From contig JAGQMY010000021.1 in NCBI GenBank assembly GCA_020428465.1, positions 1 through 35,649 on the forward strand: a stretch of 35,649 nucleotides of DNA, given 5' to 3'. Under the pieces are notes generated by a model. That model did not search any database. It saw only the letters and a list, made by a program, of their open reading frames with translations, and was not told the origin of the DNA. A program made the translations under genes and the position numbers. Each line of letters begins with the position of its first letter. The stretch's first letter is position 1. Below are positions 7,851-16,882 of this stretch, piece after piece. The stretch is from Candidatus Saccharimonadota bacterium. GTDB lineage: Bacteria; Patescibacteriota; Saccharimonadia; Saccharimonadales; SZUA-47.

Positions 7851-9632
7851 TTAGACAGCACCTTCGGCTGCAACACGGTTCACCTCTGCAATTGTGGTCA
7901 TCCCGCTTAATGCTTTAAAGTATCCATCCTGTCTCATTGATACCATTCCTTCGGCTTGTGCAGCCCTTTGAATCTCGGAACTCGTAGACCTTTTCAAGAT
8001 TAGATCTTGAATAGTATCTGTAACCTCGAATGCCTCATAAAGACCTACTCGTCCTTTGAAGCCCTCCTGATTCTCGGGTGTGCTCTTGCCCTTGTATAAA
8101 GTATAAGCGTTTTGATTGGCAAGAGGCAAGTTAGAATATCCAAGTTTTTGCGAAACTATCGAAACTTCCTCTGGAGTCTTAGGTAATAAAGAACCTAAGG
8201 TACTGATAATTCCTTCTGTTTCGGCTTTACTAGATTTATATGGTTCAGTTTCAGGGACATTGCGCCGGACTAGCCTTTGTCCGATAACTGTATGTACGGT
8301 ACTAGCAATCAAAAAAGGCTCAATACCCATGTCCAGAAGCCTAGGCAGGATACCTGCTGCAGAATTTGTGTGAAGTGTACTAAAGACTAAGTGACCTGTT
8401 AACGCCGCTTGGACAGCTAGAGTTGCTGTTTCTTTATCTCGAATTTCTCCCACCATAACAACGTTAGGATCTTGACGCAAAATGGATCGCAGGCCAGATG
8501 CAAATGTTAAACCGACTTCTGGATTTACTTGGATTTGGTTAATCCCGCTTATTTTATACTCGACTGGGTCTTCTAGAGTGACTATGTTAATTTTTTCACT
8601 CTTGATTTCCTGAAGTAGCGCATACATTGATGTTGACTTACCCGATCCAGTTGGACCACTTGTCAGAATCATCCCGTTCGGATGTGACAATCCTTTTCTA
8701 ACGACCTGCAAAGACCGTCCGCCATAACCCATATCCTCAAGTTTCAAAGATGTGCCTGTTTTATCGAGAAGTCGAATTACCACTTGTTCGCCCCACACTA
8801 CTGGTGCGATGGCAATACGCAGATCAATAGTATTTTGACCTGTAGATATCGAGAACTGACCATCTTGAGGTATTCTGTGCTCATCGATCTTTAAATTGGA
8901 TAAGATTTTTATTCTTGATACGAGTGGCGCTTCTATGCTTTTCGGCAACTGCATAATTTCTTTTAGTACACCATCTACTCGCGCTCTAATCTTTAGCGCA
9001 CCTTCTAGTGGTTCAATATGTATATCACTTGCTCTGTTCTTAGCTGCATAATCTAGAATGCTAGATAGTGCTTTACTAATAGGTGAATCGTTAGAAATTG
9101 TTTTTATATTCTCAACCTGCTTAGTAGCGGCTTCTATATCTTGTTCTTTTATCTGCGTATCGAGAACATTGGCCACATCCTGATGAATATCGTCGCTATA
9201 TTGTTTTAAAATATTGCGAATACCTTCTTCGCTTGCAGCATAGACTTTGAGAGCACGACCAATCTTTTTGCTAATAAAATCAACAGCCTGAACATTATCG
9301 GCATCCAACATCGCGACAACAACACGTCCATTCATTTCACCTACTGGGACGGCCATGTATCTTTCAGCTATCTCTTTAGATAGTAATGACAGAATTTTTA
9401 TATCTACAACCGCATTCTGTAGATTTACATATGGCATTTTTGTGATTTGAGCAATAACTTTTGTTAAAGTTTCATTATTTATCAGCCCACTATTTACAAG
9501 AGCCGTAAAAAGCGGTTCATTTTTGTCTTTTGCCTGTTGCCTTATCTTATTAAAGTCTTCAGCTTTAATTATGCCCTGATCAACTATAGTTTTTTCGACT
9601 TCAGTTTGTAGTTGTGCAGATAAAACACTCAT
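7851..9632 (-). CDS. pilB: Pilus extension ATPase PilB
   Basis: GspE/PilB-type motor powering pilin polymerisation. An MshEN-like N-terminal domain covers roughly residues 1-150. The core ATPase has Walker A GPTGSGKST at 326-334, Walker B VVMVGEIRD at 391-399 and the His box TGHLVFSTLHTN. The usual zinc-binding tetracysteine after QRLVRR is missing. That place (residues about 458-520) holds a Cys-free insertion rich in Ser, Lys and Glu before the family resumes with GRVGLYEAF. At 593 aa it is slightly long for this reason. It is 24 nt downstream of a small membrane-protein gene and 20 nt upstream of pilT. Loss of the zinc site is seen in the sequence; its effect is unknown. Confidence 0.94.
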   Translation of the reverse strand: MSVLSAQLQTEVEKTIVDQGIIKAEDFNKIRQQAKDKNEPLFTALVNSGLINNETLTKVIAQITKMPYVNLQNAVVDIKILSLLSKEIAERYMAVPVGEMNGRVVVAMLDADNVQAVDFISKKIGRALKVYAASEEGIRNILKQYSDDIHQDVANVLDTQIKEQDIEAATKQVENIKTISNDSPISKALSSILDYAAKNRASDIHIEPLEGALKIRARVDGVLKEIMQLPKSIEAPLVSRIKILSNLKIDEHRIPQDGQFSISTGQNTIDLRIAIAPVVWGEQVVIRLLDKTGTSLKLEDMGYGGRSLQVVRKGLSHPNGMILTSGPTGSGKSTSMYALLQEIKSEKINIVTLEDPVEYKISGINQIQVNPEVGLTFASGLRSILRQDPNVVMVGEIRDKETATLAVQAALTGHLVFSTLHTNSAAGILPRLLDMGIEPFLIASTVHTVIGQRLVRRNVPETEPYKSSKAETEGIISTLGSLLPKTPEEVSIVSQKLGYSNLPLANQNAYTLYKGKSTPENQEGFKGRVGLYEAFEVTDTIQDLILKRSTSSEIQRAAQAEGMVSMRQDGYFKALSGMTTIAEVNRVAAEGAV

Positions 9633-9656
9633 GAGACTAACTCACTCCCTTGCCAA

Positions 9657-9899
9657 TTATCTGCCCTCGAAAGGGTTGCTGTTTGGATCTGTTCCTATTT
9701 CGATATTTTGTGCAGGGTTTACTGATTTACTGTTGAAATAATCACTATTAGGTTGTTCAAAAGTCGTCGATATAGGCTCTACGGTTTCGACTTTTTGTGA
9801 TCTATTTTTTGACGGAGTGATGAACATCCCCGAAATAATTATGGATAAAACAGCACTAATTAAAGCCACCGTCATTATAGTAAAAACTTCTTTACGCAT
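9657..9899 (-). CDS. Small single-span membrane protein of the pilus operon
   Basis: An 80-residue protein with one N-terminal transmembrane segment (about residues 7-29, TIMTVALISAVLSIIISGMF) and a polar tail rich in Ser, Asn and Pro. I do not recognise a family. Its start overlaps the stop of pilO (TAATG), and pilB follows 24 nt on, so it is translated with the alignment complex genes. In diderm pilus operons PilP occupies the place after PilO; this protein lacks a lipobox and the PilP beta-domain, so a PilP-like job (binding PilN/PilO from the outer face) would be analogy only. Confidence 0.7.
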   Translation of the reverse strand: MRKEVFTIMTVALISAVLSIIISGMFITPSKNRSQKVETVEPISTTFEQPNSDYFNSKSVNPAQNIEIGTDPNSNPFEGR

Positions 9900-10582
9900 T
9901 ATTTAATCTCCTTAGAACCAAGCTGGAACGTTTTTTCTTGGGTGAAGTAAGTATGTAGCGAAACACGGGCCTGGATAGTATCGCCAACCTGAATTTGCAT
10001 AGTGTCGACATACATTGGTCTGATTGACCGTTCTAGAGTACTTAACAACCTCTTAATACCTGATACGTCCGTGGTTACTGTAAAAGAATAAGGAATTTCA
10101 ATTGGTGTAATATTCCCAGAGGTTGGGGCCATTGAAGCTAGGCTACTGTCTTCTTTACCTCCGATTGAACCGATTGTATACCCTCCGTCTTTTAGAATTT
10201 TTTCAAAACTACTAGATAGAGCGGGATAGTCGTATTTATTAGGTAATGCGTCCAAAATCAGCTTCGCGTTCTCGCCATCCAGCGGACCACTTCCGTCCGT
10301 GCTTCCTCCGAGTATATTCATTCCTGATTTGTTAAATGTCTCGTATGACGACTTTAGTTCTTCGACAGTCTTTTTGTCGGTTTTAATTTGTGCTAAGGTT
10401 TTCTCCTTGGCACTAATAACACGATTCTGATATAAGCTTTGTGATATTAAAGACTTAACCGCAAATAAGCTGAATATGAATATGAATGTAGCTATCCCAA
10501 CCGCAATTACCATAGTTTGATTTGTTCTGTCGATTATTTCGTGTTTTACAGATTTATGCGAATGTGAAACTTTATCTGGCAT
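9899..10582 (-). CDS. pilO: PilO-like pilus alignment protein
   Basis: Bitopic membrane protein of the PilM-PilN-PilO complex that links the cytoplasmic motor to the pilus. The N-terminal cytoplasmic stretch (about 25 aa) is followed by a membrane segment (MVIAVGIATFIFIFSLFAV), a coiled-coil region around residues 55-90 (AKEKTLAQIKTDKKTVEEL) and a C-terminal ferredoxin-like domain. Sequence identity to PilO is weak, as normal for this family, so the assignment leans on the order pilM-pilN-pilO and on topology. Its start shares one base with the pilN stop. At 227 aa the length fits. Confidence 0.8.
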   Translation of the reverse strand: MPDKVSHSHKSVKHEIIDRTNQTMVIAVGIATFIFIFSLFAVKSLISQSLYQNRVISAKEKTLAQIKTDKKTVEELKSSYETFNKSGMNILGGSTDGSGPLDGENAKLILDALPNKYDYPALSSSFEKILKDGGYTIGSIGGKEDSSLASMAPTSGNITPIEIPYSFTVTTDVSGIKRLLSTLERSIRPMYVDTMQIQVGDTIQARVSLHTYFTQEKTFQLGSKEIK

Positions 10583-11220
10583 TATTGTTGCCCTCCGAAT
10601 TCCGTCGAATAAGATTGATCGTTTAGATATAGCTTTATGGATTTAGTATTATCGAATATTGTTGGCTCGTAGCTCATCTGGACCTTAAAGCTTGCTTTTT
10701 CATTATCTCCAGTGAGTTGAGTAGATATCTTTGAGAACGCACTCACTTTATCGTCAGATTCATCAATTGTATAGGTTGTTGCTTTGATATTGTCTACAAG
10801 CTTATTAACTGTGCTTATATTGTCTGCCGAACCCTGCAAGATTATCGTACTTGATTCATAATTGAAATTCAGCGTTAGCACACTCATATTCGCAGGACTG
10901 ACAAATGTAATGTAGTCGAACAAGCGAGATGTTTCTGGTTTCTTCTCATGCAAACCAGAAAGTAGCGATAGTTGGTTCTGAACAGTAAGAATATCGCCTA
11001 GTTTATCTATCGACTGAATGTCTGATGCCTGTTTTTTAATATCTGAAGTTAAATCATTGATATGTTTTTTCTGTGCGAATTGAACAACTCCAAATAATAA
11101 TATAACCACTCCTAGTGAAACTGCTGAAACCAACAAAGAACTACTAATAATTAGTCTTCTGGTGCGCTTTGCCTTAACGTACTTCATTTTTACGTCTGGT
11201 AAAAGGTTGAATTGAATCAT
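10582..11220 (-). CDS. pilN: PilN-like pilus alignment protein
   Basis: Partner of PilO and membrane anchor for PilM. The protein opens with MIQFNLLPDVKMKYVKAKR, which carries the conserved INLLP-type motif that PilM grips in its groove. A transmembrane helix follows (about residues 25-48), then a coiled coil (KKHINDLTSDIKKQASDIQ) and an external domain with Fimbrial assembly PilN character. At 212 aa it has normal length. Its ATG overlaps the pilM stop (ATGA) and its stop overlaps the pilO start, so the three subunits are translationally coupled. Confidence 0.88.
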   Translation of the reverse strand: MIQFNLLPDVKMKYVKAKRTRRLIISSSLLVSAVSLGVVILLFGVVQFAQKKHINDLTSDIKKQASDIQSIDKLGDILTVQNQLSLLSGLHEKKPETSRLFDYITFVSPANMSVLTLNFNYESSTIILQGSADNISTVNKLVDNIKATTYTIDESDDKVSAFSKISTQLTGDNEKASFKVQMSYEPTIFDNTKSIKLYLNDQSYSTEFGGQQ

Positions 11221-12257
11221 GAATCTACCCTCTCTGCTAAACCGACGGCGACTGCGAATTTGCTCGATATTGCTAGTAATTCGTTTTGTTTGTTAGCTGA
11301 GAAGCTGACATTGCGCCAAGAATTACCTATTTCCACTCCAATGTTGAATTTATTTGCCAATGATAGCGGGAACTCTGGTAAGGTTGATGCTCCACCTGTT
11401 ACCACAATTCTATCGATTTTCTCATTTATGTATCTGGTGTTAAAGAATTTGATTGATTTCTCTATCTCGCCCATTAGTAAATCAACTGTTGAACTTATTG
11501 CATTGTAAATTTGGCCCTCAAGCTTGTCTTTACTCATTCCGAATTTGAATACAAACTGACGTGCTTGCTTATCATCTATACTTAAGCCCTGCATTGCCGA
11601 CTTGATTATGCTCTCCATACCAACAGGGATTGTTCTGATCAGTCTTGGTGCGTCGTTCAGCGTTATGACTAGGTCAGTAGCTAAATCACCCATATCAAGT
11701 AGCAATGTAGCAGATGTATACGTCTCTGATAATAAAGCTCTGGTGAGCGCTAAACTGTCAGGTTCGAACGCCACGACATTGAGGCCGATTGATTCAAGTA
11801 AATCTAGTCTTTGTTCGACAAATGCGTTGGCAACACTAGAAAGCAGTAACTCAACTTTGCTGGATTCTTTTGGAGAATTACCTAGCAGTGCCCAATCTAT
11901 TTTTGAGTCAGCAATCGGCGTAGGAATCAGAGAGTCAGCCTGAAATCTAATAGTCTTCTCGAGCTCACCCGGACTTAGCCTATCAACGTCAACAATTGTA
12001 GAGAAGACTTTTTGGCTTGGTAATCCAACTGCAACATTTGGCGTAGATATTCCACTCTGAGAGATTACTTGTTTGATTGCTTGAGCGAGCTTCTGTTGAT
12101 CGGCATTCGAATCACTCATCGAAAGTTTCGGATCAATATCAATATAGCCATAAGTCACTAAGACTTTGCTCTTACCGCCCCGCATTTGTACCACCCTGAT
12201 GGCTGTAGTACCGATGTCAAGACCAAAGAAGTCGGATCCTGTCGATAATATGCCCAT
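11217..12257 (-). CDS. pilM: Pilus assembly ATPase-fold protein PilM
   Basis: Actin-like (FtsA fold) cytoplasmic protein that binds the PilN N-terminus. The N-terminal phosphate-1 motif FFGLDIGTTAIRVVQM (residues about 10-25), the phosphate-2 stretch TLLLDMGDLATDLVI and the adenosine-motif stretch IDRIVVTGGASTLPEF are all clear. At 346 aa it matches the family. It is the first gene of the motor operon, with a -10 box 12 nt before its ATG. The following order pilN, pilO, small protein, pilB, pilT, pilC has overlaps or short gaps, so one transcript is likely. Confidence 0.93.
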   Translation of the reverse strand: MGILSTGSDFFGLDIGTTAIRVVQMRGGKSKVLVTYGYIDIDPKLSMSDSNADQQKLAQAIKQVISQSGISTPNVAVGLPSQKVFSTIVDVDRLSPGELEKTIRFQADSLIPTPIADSKIDWALLGNSPKESSKVELLLSSVANAFVEQRLDLLESIGLNVVAFEPDSLALTRALLSETYTSATLLLDMGDLATDLVITLNDAPRLIRTIPVGMESIIKSAMQGLSIDDKQARQFVFKFGMSKDKLEGQIYNAISSTVDLLMGEIEKSIKFFNTRYINEKIDRIVVTGGASTLPEFPLSLANKFNIGVEIGNSWRNVSFSANKQNELLAISSKFAVAVGLAERVDS

Positions 12258-12269
12258 AACTTACATCCA

Positions 12270-12298
12270 AGTATAACGCATATGTTTAATTTTGAACA
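12270..12298 (-). promoter_or_regulatory. Promoter of the pilM-pilC motor operon
   Basis: A TATACT box on the minus strand lies at 12270-12275, 12 nt before the pilM ATG, with TGTTCA as a poor -35 about 17 nt further upstream. The leader would be only about 5 nt. The rest of the 206-bp gap between pilM and the large surface-protein gene shows no gene and no clear rho-independent terminator. Confidence 0.4.
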
Positions 12299-12463
12299 GA
12301 AGTTTTTAGAGCCTTCTAACAGATTAAAAATTTCATGACTTTCTACTCACTACTTTATTCAGAATTAACGAGTAGTATTTCATGAGTTTCGGGCCATGAA
12401 CAAGTGTTATTTATCATTAATCAAGCATTTGCTCGAAAACTATTAACTTCATTCGGCATAACA

Positions 12464-15400
12464 CTACAAAGCAGGAGGTAATGATAGAATTGCATCGAAT
12501 CTGGAAGTAGCTCCGTTTTCTGATAACAATGCTAAGTAGAGTTCAGGTGAAAAATTGAAACTCTCTGCAATATTGGCAGAGCCAGTAGTTTCCGGTGTGC
12601 CCGCACTTAGAATATTGCCATTTGTACGCATTAATTTTACATATCTAGCGATAAATGCTCCGTTAACTGTAAGTTTGTGATTACATTCAATAGCCGTGAA
12701 ACTTTCATTAGCTGATAAATCATCAACTCCACTACCATCGAATTTAACGCAGGTTTGAATTATGCCTCCGGTTGTACTATCTCTTGGAACCGCAACGTAC
12801 AACCCGTCTACTTGGCTTATATTGTTATCAATGTATATATTTCCATACGCAACAATTTTTACTAGTGGAAGTCTATTAATGTCTACCCCCCAGCTACTAT
12901 TTGGTTGAGTATAAGAAACAGTTTGATCGTAATTATTAGTGTTAATCGATGGACCAATTACAACATCACCATTGACGTAAATTGTTATCCTTTTACTGTT
13001 TTCGATATTCGACGGGACAACATTCATGTTGCCATCGTAATAATATACACCTGTACCCAACGTAGTTAAGTTAACTGGTCCAGTTGGCAAAGCAGAAAGT
13101 TTAGTCTTATCACTCACTTGATTCCAGTAATCACCTGCACAAATCTGTTCGTTGAAACCACCACCATAAGGTAGAGTCGCTAAACTACTGTCAGCAGAGC
13201 CATCATTAGCAAAAGCCAGCTCATCGACCGAGCTACGCACAGTTTGTGCACCAGGCATAACACCGTCGATTAACCCAGTGGCAAATACTGCTAGTTCTGA
13301 TGCTGTGCCCTGGTAACTACTCTGATCTTGAGTTCCCGTTGCGTATCTACCGTAACCTTGCGCGTTGATTGAACTGCTAATCGAACAGTCTCCGTAACCT
13401 CCACCAGCAATAACATCATTACCATAGAACCTAGTATATGGCTCAGATCTTACGCCGAGTGCTCCTTGTGTTACTTGTCCGCAATCACCCCCAACCGACA
13501 AACCACCTGAGATACTTATATCCCAGCTTATGTCATAGTTACCCGTGTCGAGTATTATATGTGGGTTATCTGACCTGATTGTTACCTGCCCACCATCTCC
13601 AGCAAGTGTATACTCATAGTCTTGGTATGTTGAAGTACCGATGTTATACGGTCGTGCGGTACCGCTTGGCAGAACCTTTCCATTGTATACATTGCTACCG
13701 TTTCTTGTGACTTGGTAGTTCGCGCTAGATAGATTGATACTGCTCGTGCTTCCATTCGATACTAGCACGTACGGATAGAATTCTTCTCCTAATAATACCG
13801 ATTGTGTATTAATAATACATACTGGCGCCTCAGGCGCAGGGAGCAAACACTGATTAGGTATAATATCATTTTTGAATCCATAACCAGCCAGATCATTTCT
13901 GGTCGGAGCATGATTAATCCCTAACGGTTGGTCTGTACCAGGCCCAACATTTTTTACAACACCATTGATACTATAAGTCTTGCCTTGATATAGATTATCG
14001 TATACAAGCTCGAAGCCATATATATGGTCTCGAGCGTTCGAACCATATCCCTTACTATCGAGGAAAGCTTCAATTTCTGCTTCTCTATACGGTGACTTGT
14101 CTGTATCAGCGATTACATCACTTGTCCATCCGCCACCGTCTGAGATACTAACAGATATTTGTGGTTTACCATCGTTCAATCCAGCATTATCATCGTATGC
14201 CCATCCCTTGATATAGACTTGCCCTGATATTACTTCACAAGAATCAACATAACCCACAGGGCTAGTTGTACCTGAACAAAGTGGATAATTAGGCAAAATT
14301 TGTAGTGCATTATCACTATCTATGCCAATTATTCGTAATTCATAGTCCACGTTTGCTTCAAAGGTACCCATAGATGCAAACATTGGATCAATACTAGGAT
14401 ACATGGGAGGCCCCCCTGGAATATCCATATATTCATTATTGTTTCCACCGGAGTCAATTTGGCCTGGAATATCAGGATGTGCGTATAGCAAACCTGGCAC
14501 ACCGTTTTGCCAAAACTGCATACCTAATTTATCTAACTTATTAAAAGTAGTTCCGTTTGGCGCAGTAACTGATTGAGCGACTCCATTTCTTAATAATTGA
14601 ACGCTCAAATTTGGTTGTGTTAAATTCGATGTACTCGCATCAATATCGTACAGGCTTATACCTCCACCAGAAATAGTGCATGAACTTCTTATTTTTATTC
14701 GTTGATCGTAGTTAGCCAACAGAGACGCTGGCAAAGGGCCATAAAATGACGTATAGACCCAGCTTGCAATTGAGCCATTGTATAACCTTGGCGACGGACA
14801 AGACATTGGATAGTTTGTTATATCACACCTTTCAGGGAAGTTCGATATACCCACCTGCAATCCACTAGTTATGGGCTCCAGACCGAAAGCATTCAAGTAT
14901 CTAGAGCTATTACCAGCTTCTATCATTTTACCTTGCGCAATGAACTCGTAGACATTATACTGCACGCCGTCTTCAAATATTTGAGACTTATCCAGATCAG
15001 TACTAGCAATCATAGGTGTTGCTGTAAAATTTAAGATCATATCTGTTGTACCTGAACAAACTCCGGGTGTATTCGTACTTACTGTCGGTGAATTCTGTCC
15101 TGTCGTTCTGTTTTTAACATAAAAATCTGTGTTACCAGCCCATGTTTCATTATCCCTTATAGTCCCGTGGCATCCATTAACAATCTTGACGCTAACGTTT
15201 TGCCCTTCTAGACTTTTAGGAACATACACATTCGCAACTGTTGTACGAGCTTTCATTTTACTATTAGCGTTTACCACATTTGAACCTGTAACCTGCACGA
15301 TCGCATATGATCTTGCTTGTCCACTCGGACTTGTATCTGGGAAATAGTTTCCAGCTCCGGTTATCGCCCCAGCCCTTGAACTTAGCAAAATAAAGCTCAC

Positions 15401-15475
15401 AAATATACAGACAATAAAAATAACAAGATTGAGGATAAATCCGTACTGTTGTTCTATGGATTTATTGTGTAACAT
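12464..15475 (-). CDS. Large exported surface protein, possible pilus-associated adhesin
   Basis: A 1003-residue protein with one N-terminal hydrophobic segment (about residues 11-35, FILNLVIFIVCIFVSFILLS) ending near Gly-Ala-Ile-Thr-Gly-Ala, so it is exported and either cleaved or membrane-anchored. The rest is beta-rich and full of Gly, Asn, Ser and Thr with scattered Cys, typical of surface proteins. A middle segment starts with CEVISGQVYIKGWAYDD and looks like an immunoglobulin-like module; the C-terminal 250 residues (ITIYVNGDVVIG, YGNIYIDNNIS) look like a beta-solenoid. I recognise no named family. It lies directly upstream of the pilus operon, which suggests an adhesin or tip protein, but that is context only. 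The frame can begin at GTG 15478 or ATG 15475; I use the ATG. Confidence 0.75.
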   Translation of the reverse strand: MLHNKSIEQQYGFILNLVIFIVCIFVSFILLSSRAGAITGAGNYFPDTSPSGQARSYAIVQVTGSNVVNANSKMKARTTVANVYVPKSLEGQNVSVKIVNGCHGTIRDNETWAGNTDFYVKNRTTGQNSPTVSTNTPGVCSGTTDMILNFTATPMIASTDLDKSQIFEDGVQYNVYEFIAQGKMIEAGNSSRYLNAFGLEPITSGLQVGISNFPERCDITNYPMSCPSPRLYNGSIASWVYTSFYGPLPASLLANYDQRIKIRSSCTISGGGISLYDIDASTSNLTQPNLSVQLLRNGVAQSVTAPNGTTFNKLDKLGMQFWQNGVPGLLYAHPDIPGQIDSGGNNNEYMDIPGGPPMYPSIDPMFASMGTFEANVDYELRIIGIDSDNALQILPNYPLCSGTTSPVGYVDSCEVISGQVYIKGWAYDDNAGLNDGKPQISVSISDGGGWTSDVIADTDKSPYREAEIEAFLDSKGYGSNARDHIYGFELVYDNLYQGKTYSINGVVKNVGPGTDQPLGINHAPTRNDLAGYGFKNDIIPNQCLLPAPEAPVCIINTQSVLLGEEFYPYVLVSNGSTSSINLSSANYQVTRNGSNVYNGKVLPSGTARPYNIGTSTYQDYEYTLAGDGGQVTIRSDNPHIILDTGNYDISWDISISGGLSVGGDCGQVTQGALGVRSEPYTRFYGNDVIAGGGYGDCSISSSINAQGYGRYATGTQDQSSYQGTASELAVFATGLIDGVMPGAQTVRSSVDELAFANDGSADSSLATLPYGGGFNEQICAGDYWNQVSDKTKLSALPTGPVNLTTLGTGVYYYDGNMNVVPSNIENSKRITIYVNGDVVIGPSINTNNYDQTVSYTQPNSSWGVDINRLPLVKIVAYGNIYIDNNISQVDGLYVAVPRDSTTGGIIQTCVKFDGSGVDDLSANESFTAIECNHKLTVNGAFIARYVKLMRTNGNILSAGTPETTGSANIAESFNFSPELYLALLSENGATSRFDAILSLPPAL

Positions 15476-15935
15476 CACTCTCAGCTCCAGACTGACTGTC
15501 CCTGCCGTTGTAAATATTCTCTAGATAATTTTTCCATTGTACTCTTTCATCTTCTAGTGTCAGTTCTTCTGTGAGTTTAGACGACTCACCGTAGCAAGTT
15601 TCCTTGCTTGTAGTATCGTCTAGCTCAATTGCTGTTTGTAAGCATAGTCTATACGCATCAAGTCTAGCTTTGATGTCGTTACTTCCATCTCTAGCATACT
15701 GCAATGATTCGCTTATTTTTAATGTACTGTCGTTACCATTAGCAACTGCTGTCAGGTCGTTGAATTTTGCTGTTTTGTCGTTATCGGCCCTGATTTCTTC
15801 TTCAGTAGGAGCGTATACATATTCTGTTGGCGTGCTCTTCTGGTTTGGTTCTCGCTTCATATATATAGCTGTTACGGTAGTTAAAATTCCTAATGTTAGT
15901 ACTACGCCAATAATTACCAATTGCTTCTTATACAT
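15462..15935 (-). CDS. Single-span membrane protein, unknown function
   Basis: A 157-residue protein with an N-terminal membrane anchor (VIIGVVLTLGILTTVTAIYM), a Pro/Thr linker and a helical, acidic extracytoplasmic domain containing two Cys (RLCLQTAIEL and ETCYGESS) that could pair. I recognise no family. The frame is open upstream to a TTG at 15965, but a TACAAT box ends 7 nt before ATG 15935, so I place the start there. The gene overlaps the large surface-protein gene by 14 nt, so the two are co-expressed and this protein may help export or anchor its large partner (inference). Confidence 0.65.
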   Translation of the reverse strand: MYKKQLVIIGVVLTLGILTTVTAIYMKREPNQKSTPTEYVYAPTEEEIRADNDKTAKFNDLTAVANGNDSTLKISESLQYARDGSNDIKARLDAYRLCLQTAIELDDTTSKETCYGESSKLTEELTLEDERVQWKNYLENIYNGRDSQSGAESDVTQ

Positions 15936-15942
15936 AAGCTTA

Positions 15943-15948
15943 ATTGTA
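15943..15948 (-). promoter_or_regulatory. -10 box of the surface-protein pair
   Basis: TACAAT on the minus strand, ending 7 nt before ATG 15935. No ribosome binding site precedes the ATG, so this fits the leaderless pattern repeated elsewhere in the window. The -35 region is weak. Confidence 0.35.
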
Positions 15949-16026
15949 TCTAAATTTTCAAACAATGCCTAGAGACTTATAGTTAAAGTCATGCTCGAAG
16001 GCCTTAAAAAGTCTAGTTAACTTTAT

Positions 16027-16707
16027 TTATAGCTTATTGCTATCTAAAGTTACGATTTCAAATCTTGTTGATTTATTCGGTTGGACTAAGCTTCCATTTA
16101 CCCCAATTTCAACATATCCGAGCCTGCCGTGCGCATCAGTGATTGAATACTGAGCATAAATCGGTTCTACATCAACTGCTGTCGTCTCTGTTGGCGTAGT
16201 ATCTTGCGGCGCTTGCGTATCCTGTGGTGGTGGAGTTGTTGGAGTAGTGTGAGGTGTTGTTGGTGTTGTTGGCTGTGTTGGTGGTATTGTTGGCTGTGTT
16301 GGTGGTGGTGTTGTTGGTGGATTACCATAACACATACCAACATCTAACTGCGACCCATCATCATAGATGATTGTTTTATAATAATCTGGTATTGGACATG
16401 GATAATCTGCATTCGCAACACCGTTACCCATCATAAACGAGCCCAGTGCTAGACCACTACTCGCAGTTACCTTAACCTTGTTTCTCCGAAGTGCTTCAAC
16501 GGCTTTCTTCAACCAAGACAATAAACCCTTTTCGTTTTTAAATGTATCTGGTAAAAGTTCTGTATCTAATTCACCATTTACTAATAATAGATCAGGAAAT
16601 CCAGAAACAATTCCGTTTTGTCCAGCTTCAAAGTCAGCAAGTTGCTCGGGCGTTAAGCCAGCATCTGGTCCAATTGTTGTAATTATTCTTGTATCCTGAT
16701 TACTCAT
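16027..16707 (-). CDS. Pro/Thr-rich exported protein with an N-terminal extension
   Basis: A 226-residue protein I do not recognise. Residues 1-75 look soluble and acidic (TPEQLADFEAGQNG), then a basic patch (ALRRNKVKV) precedes a mildly hydrophobic segment ending in Ala-Asn-Ala|Asp at 98-101, which resembles a signal peptidase site. The mature part has two Cys and a Pro/Thr/Gln tract (about residues 130-175, TQPTTPTTPHTTPTTPP), then a C-terminal beta domain. The Pro/Thr tract is a typical wall-spanning or O-glycosylated stalk. If the signal is real, the protein has an unusually long pre-signal extension. DNA of the tract holds short direct repeats prone to slippage. A TAGGAT -10 box lies 9 nt upstream and a Crp-type operator about 130 nt upstream. 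Confidence 0.7.
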   Translation of the reverse strand: MSNQDTRIITTIGPDAGLTPEQLADFEAGQNGIVSGFPDLLLVNGELDTELLPDTFKNEKGLLSWLKKAVEALRRNKVKVTASSGLALGSFMMGNGVANADYPCPIPDYYKTIIYDDGSQLDVGMCYGNPPTTPPPTQPTIPPTQPTTPTTPHTTPTTPPPQDTQAPQDTTPTETTAVDVEPIYAQYSITDAHGRLGYVEIGVNGSLVQPNKSTRFEIVTLDSNKL

Positions 16708-16716
16708 ATCAGTTGA

Positions 16717-16725
16717 ATCCTATCA
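16717..16725 (-). promoter_or_regulatory. Extended -10 promoter of the Pro/Thr-rich protein gene
   Basis: TG-A-TAGGAT on the minus strand forms an extended -10 with the hexamer at 16717-16722. It ends 9 nt before ATG 16707 and no ribosome binding site intervenes, so a leaderless or nearly leaderless mRNA is expected. Confidence 0.4.
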
Positions 16726-16836
16726 TTTGCACCCTGTTATGATATGTTTATCTATTAAAGATAAGTAGCTTTACGCTTACTTCACAATAATACCACGTTT
16801 TTGTCATTAACACAATCAATTTGGATTATAACAAAA

Positions 16837-16852
16837 TGTGATATTTATCACA
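16837..16852. promoter_or_regulatory. Crp/Fnr-type operator
   Basis: TGTGATA-TT-TATCACA is a perfect inverted repeat with 7-bp arms and fits TGTGA-N6-TCACA. The Crp/Fnr protein at 24.7 kb has a recognition helix suited to this site. Its centre is 71.5 bp before the expected start point of the + strand ychF relic promoter, a classical class I activator position, and about 130 bp upstream of the divergent surface gene. Confidence 0.65.
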
Positions 16853-16882
16853 CATTTTTACTAAATAACCCTTAATTCTTCT

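Noticed and set aside
16200-16330. Tandem DNA repeat of possible non-coding function.
   Set aside because: The repeats are the codons of the Pro/Thr tract of the surface protein and keep its frame.
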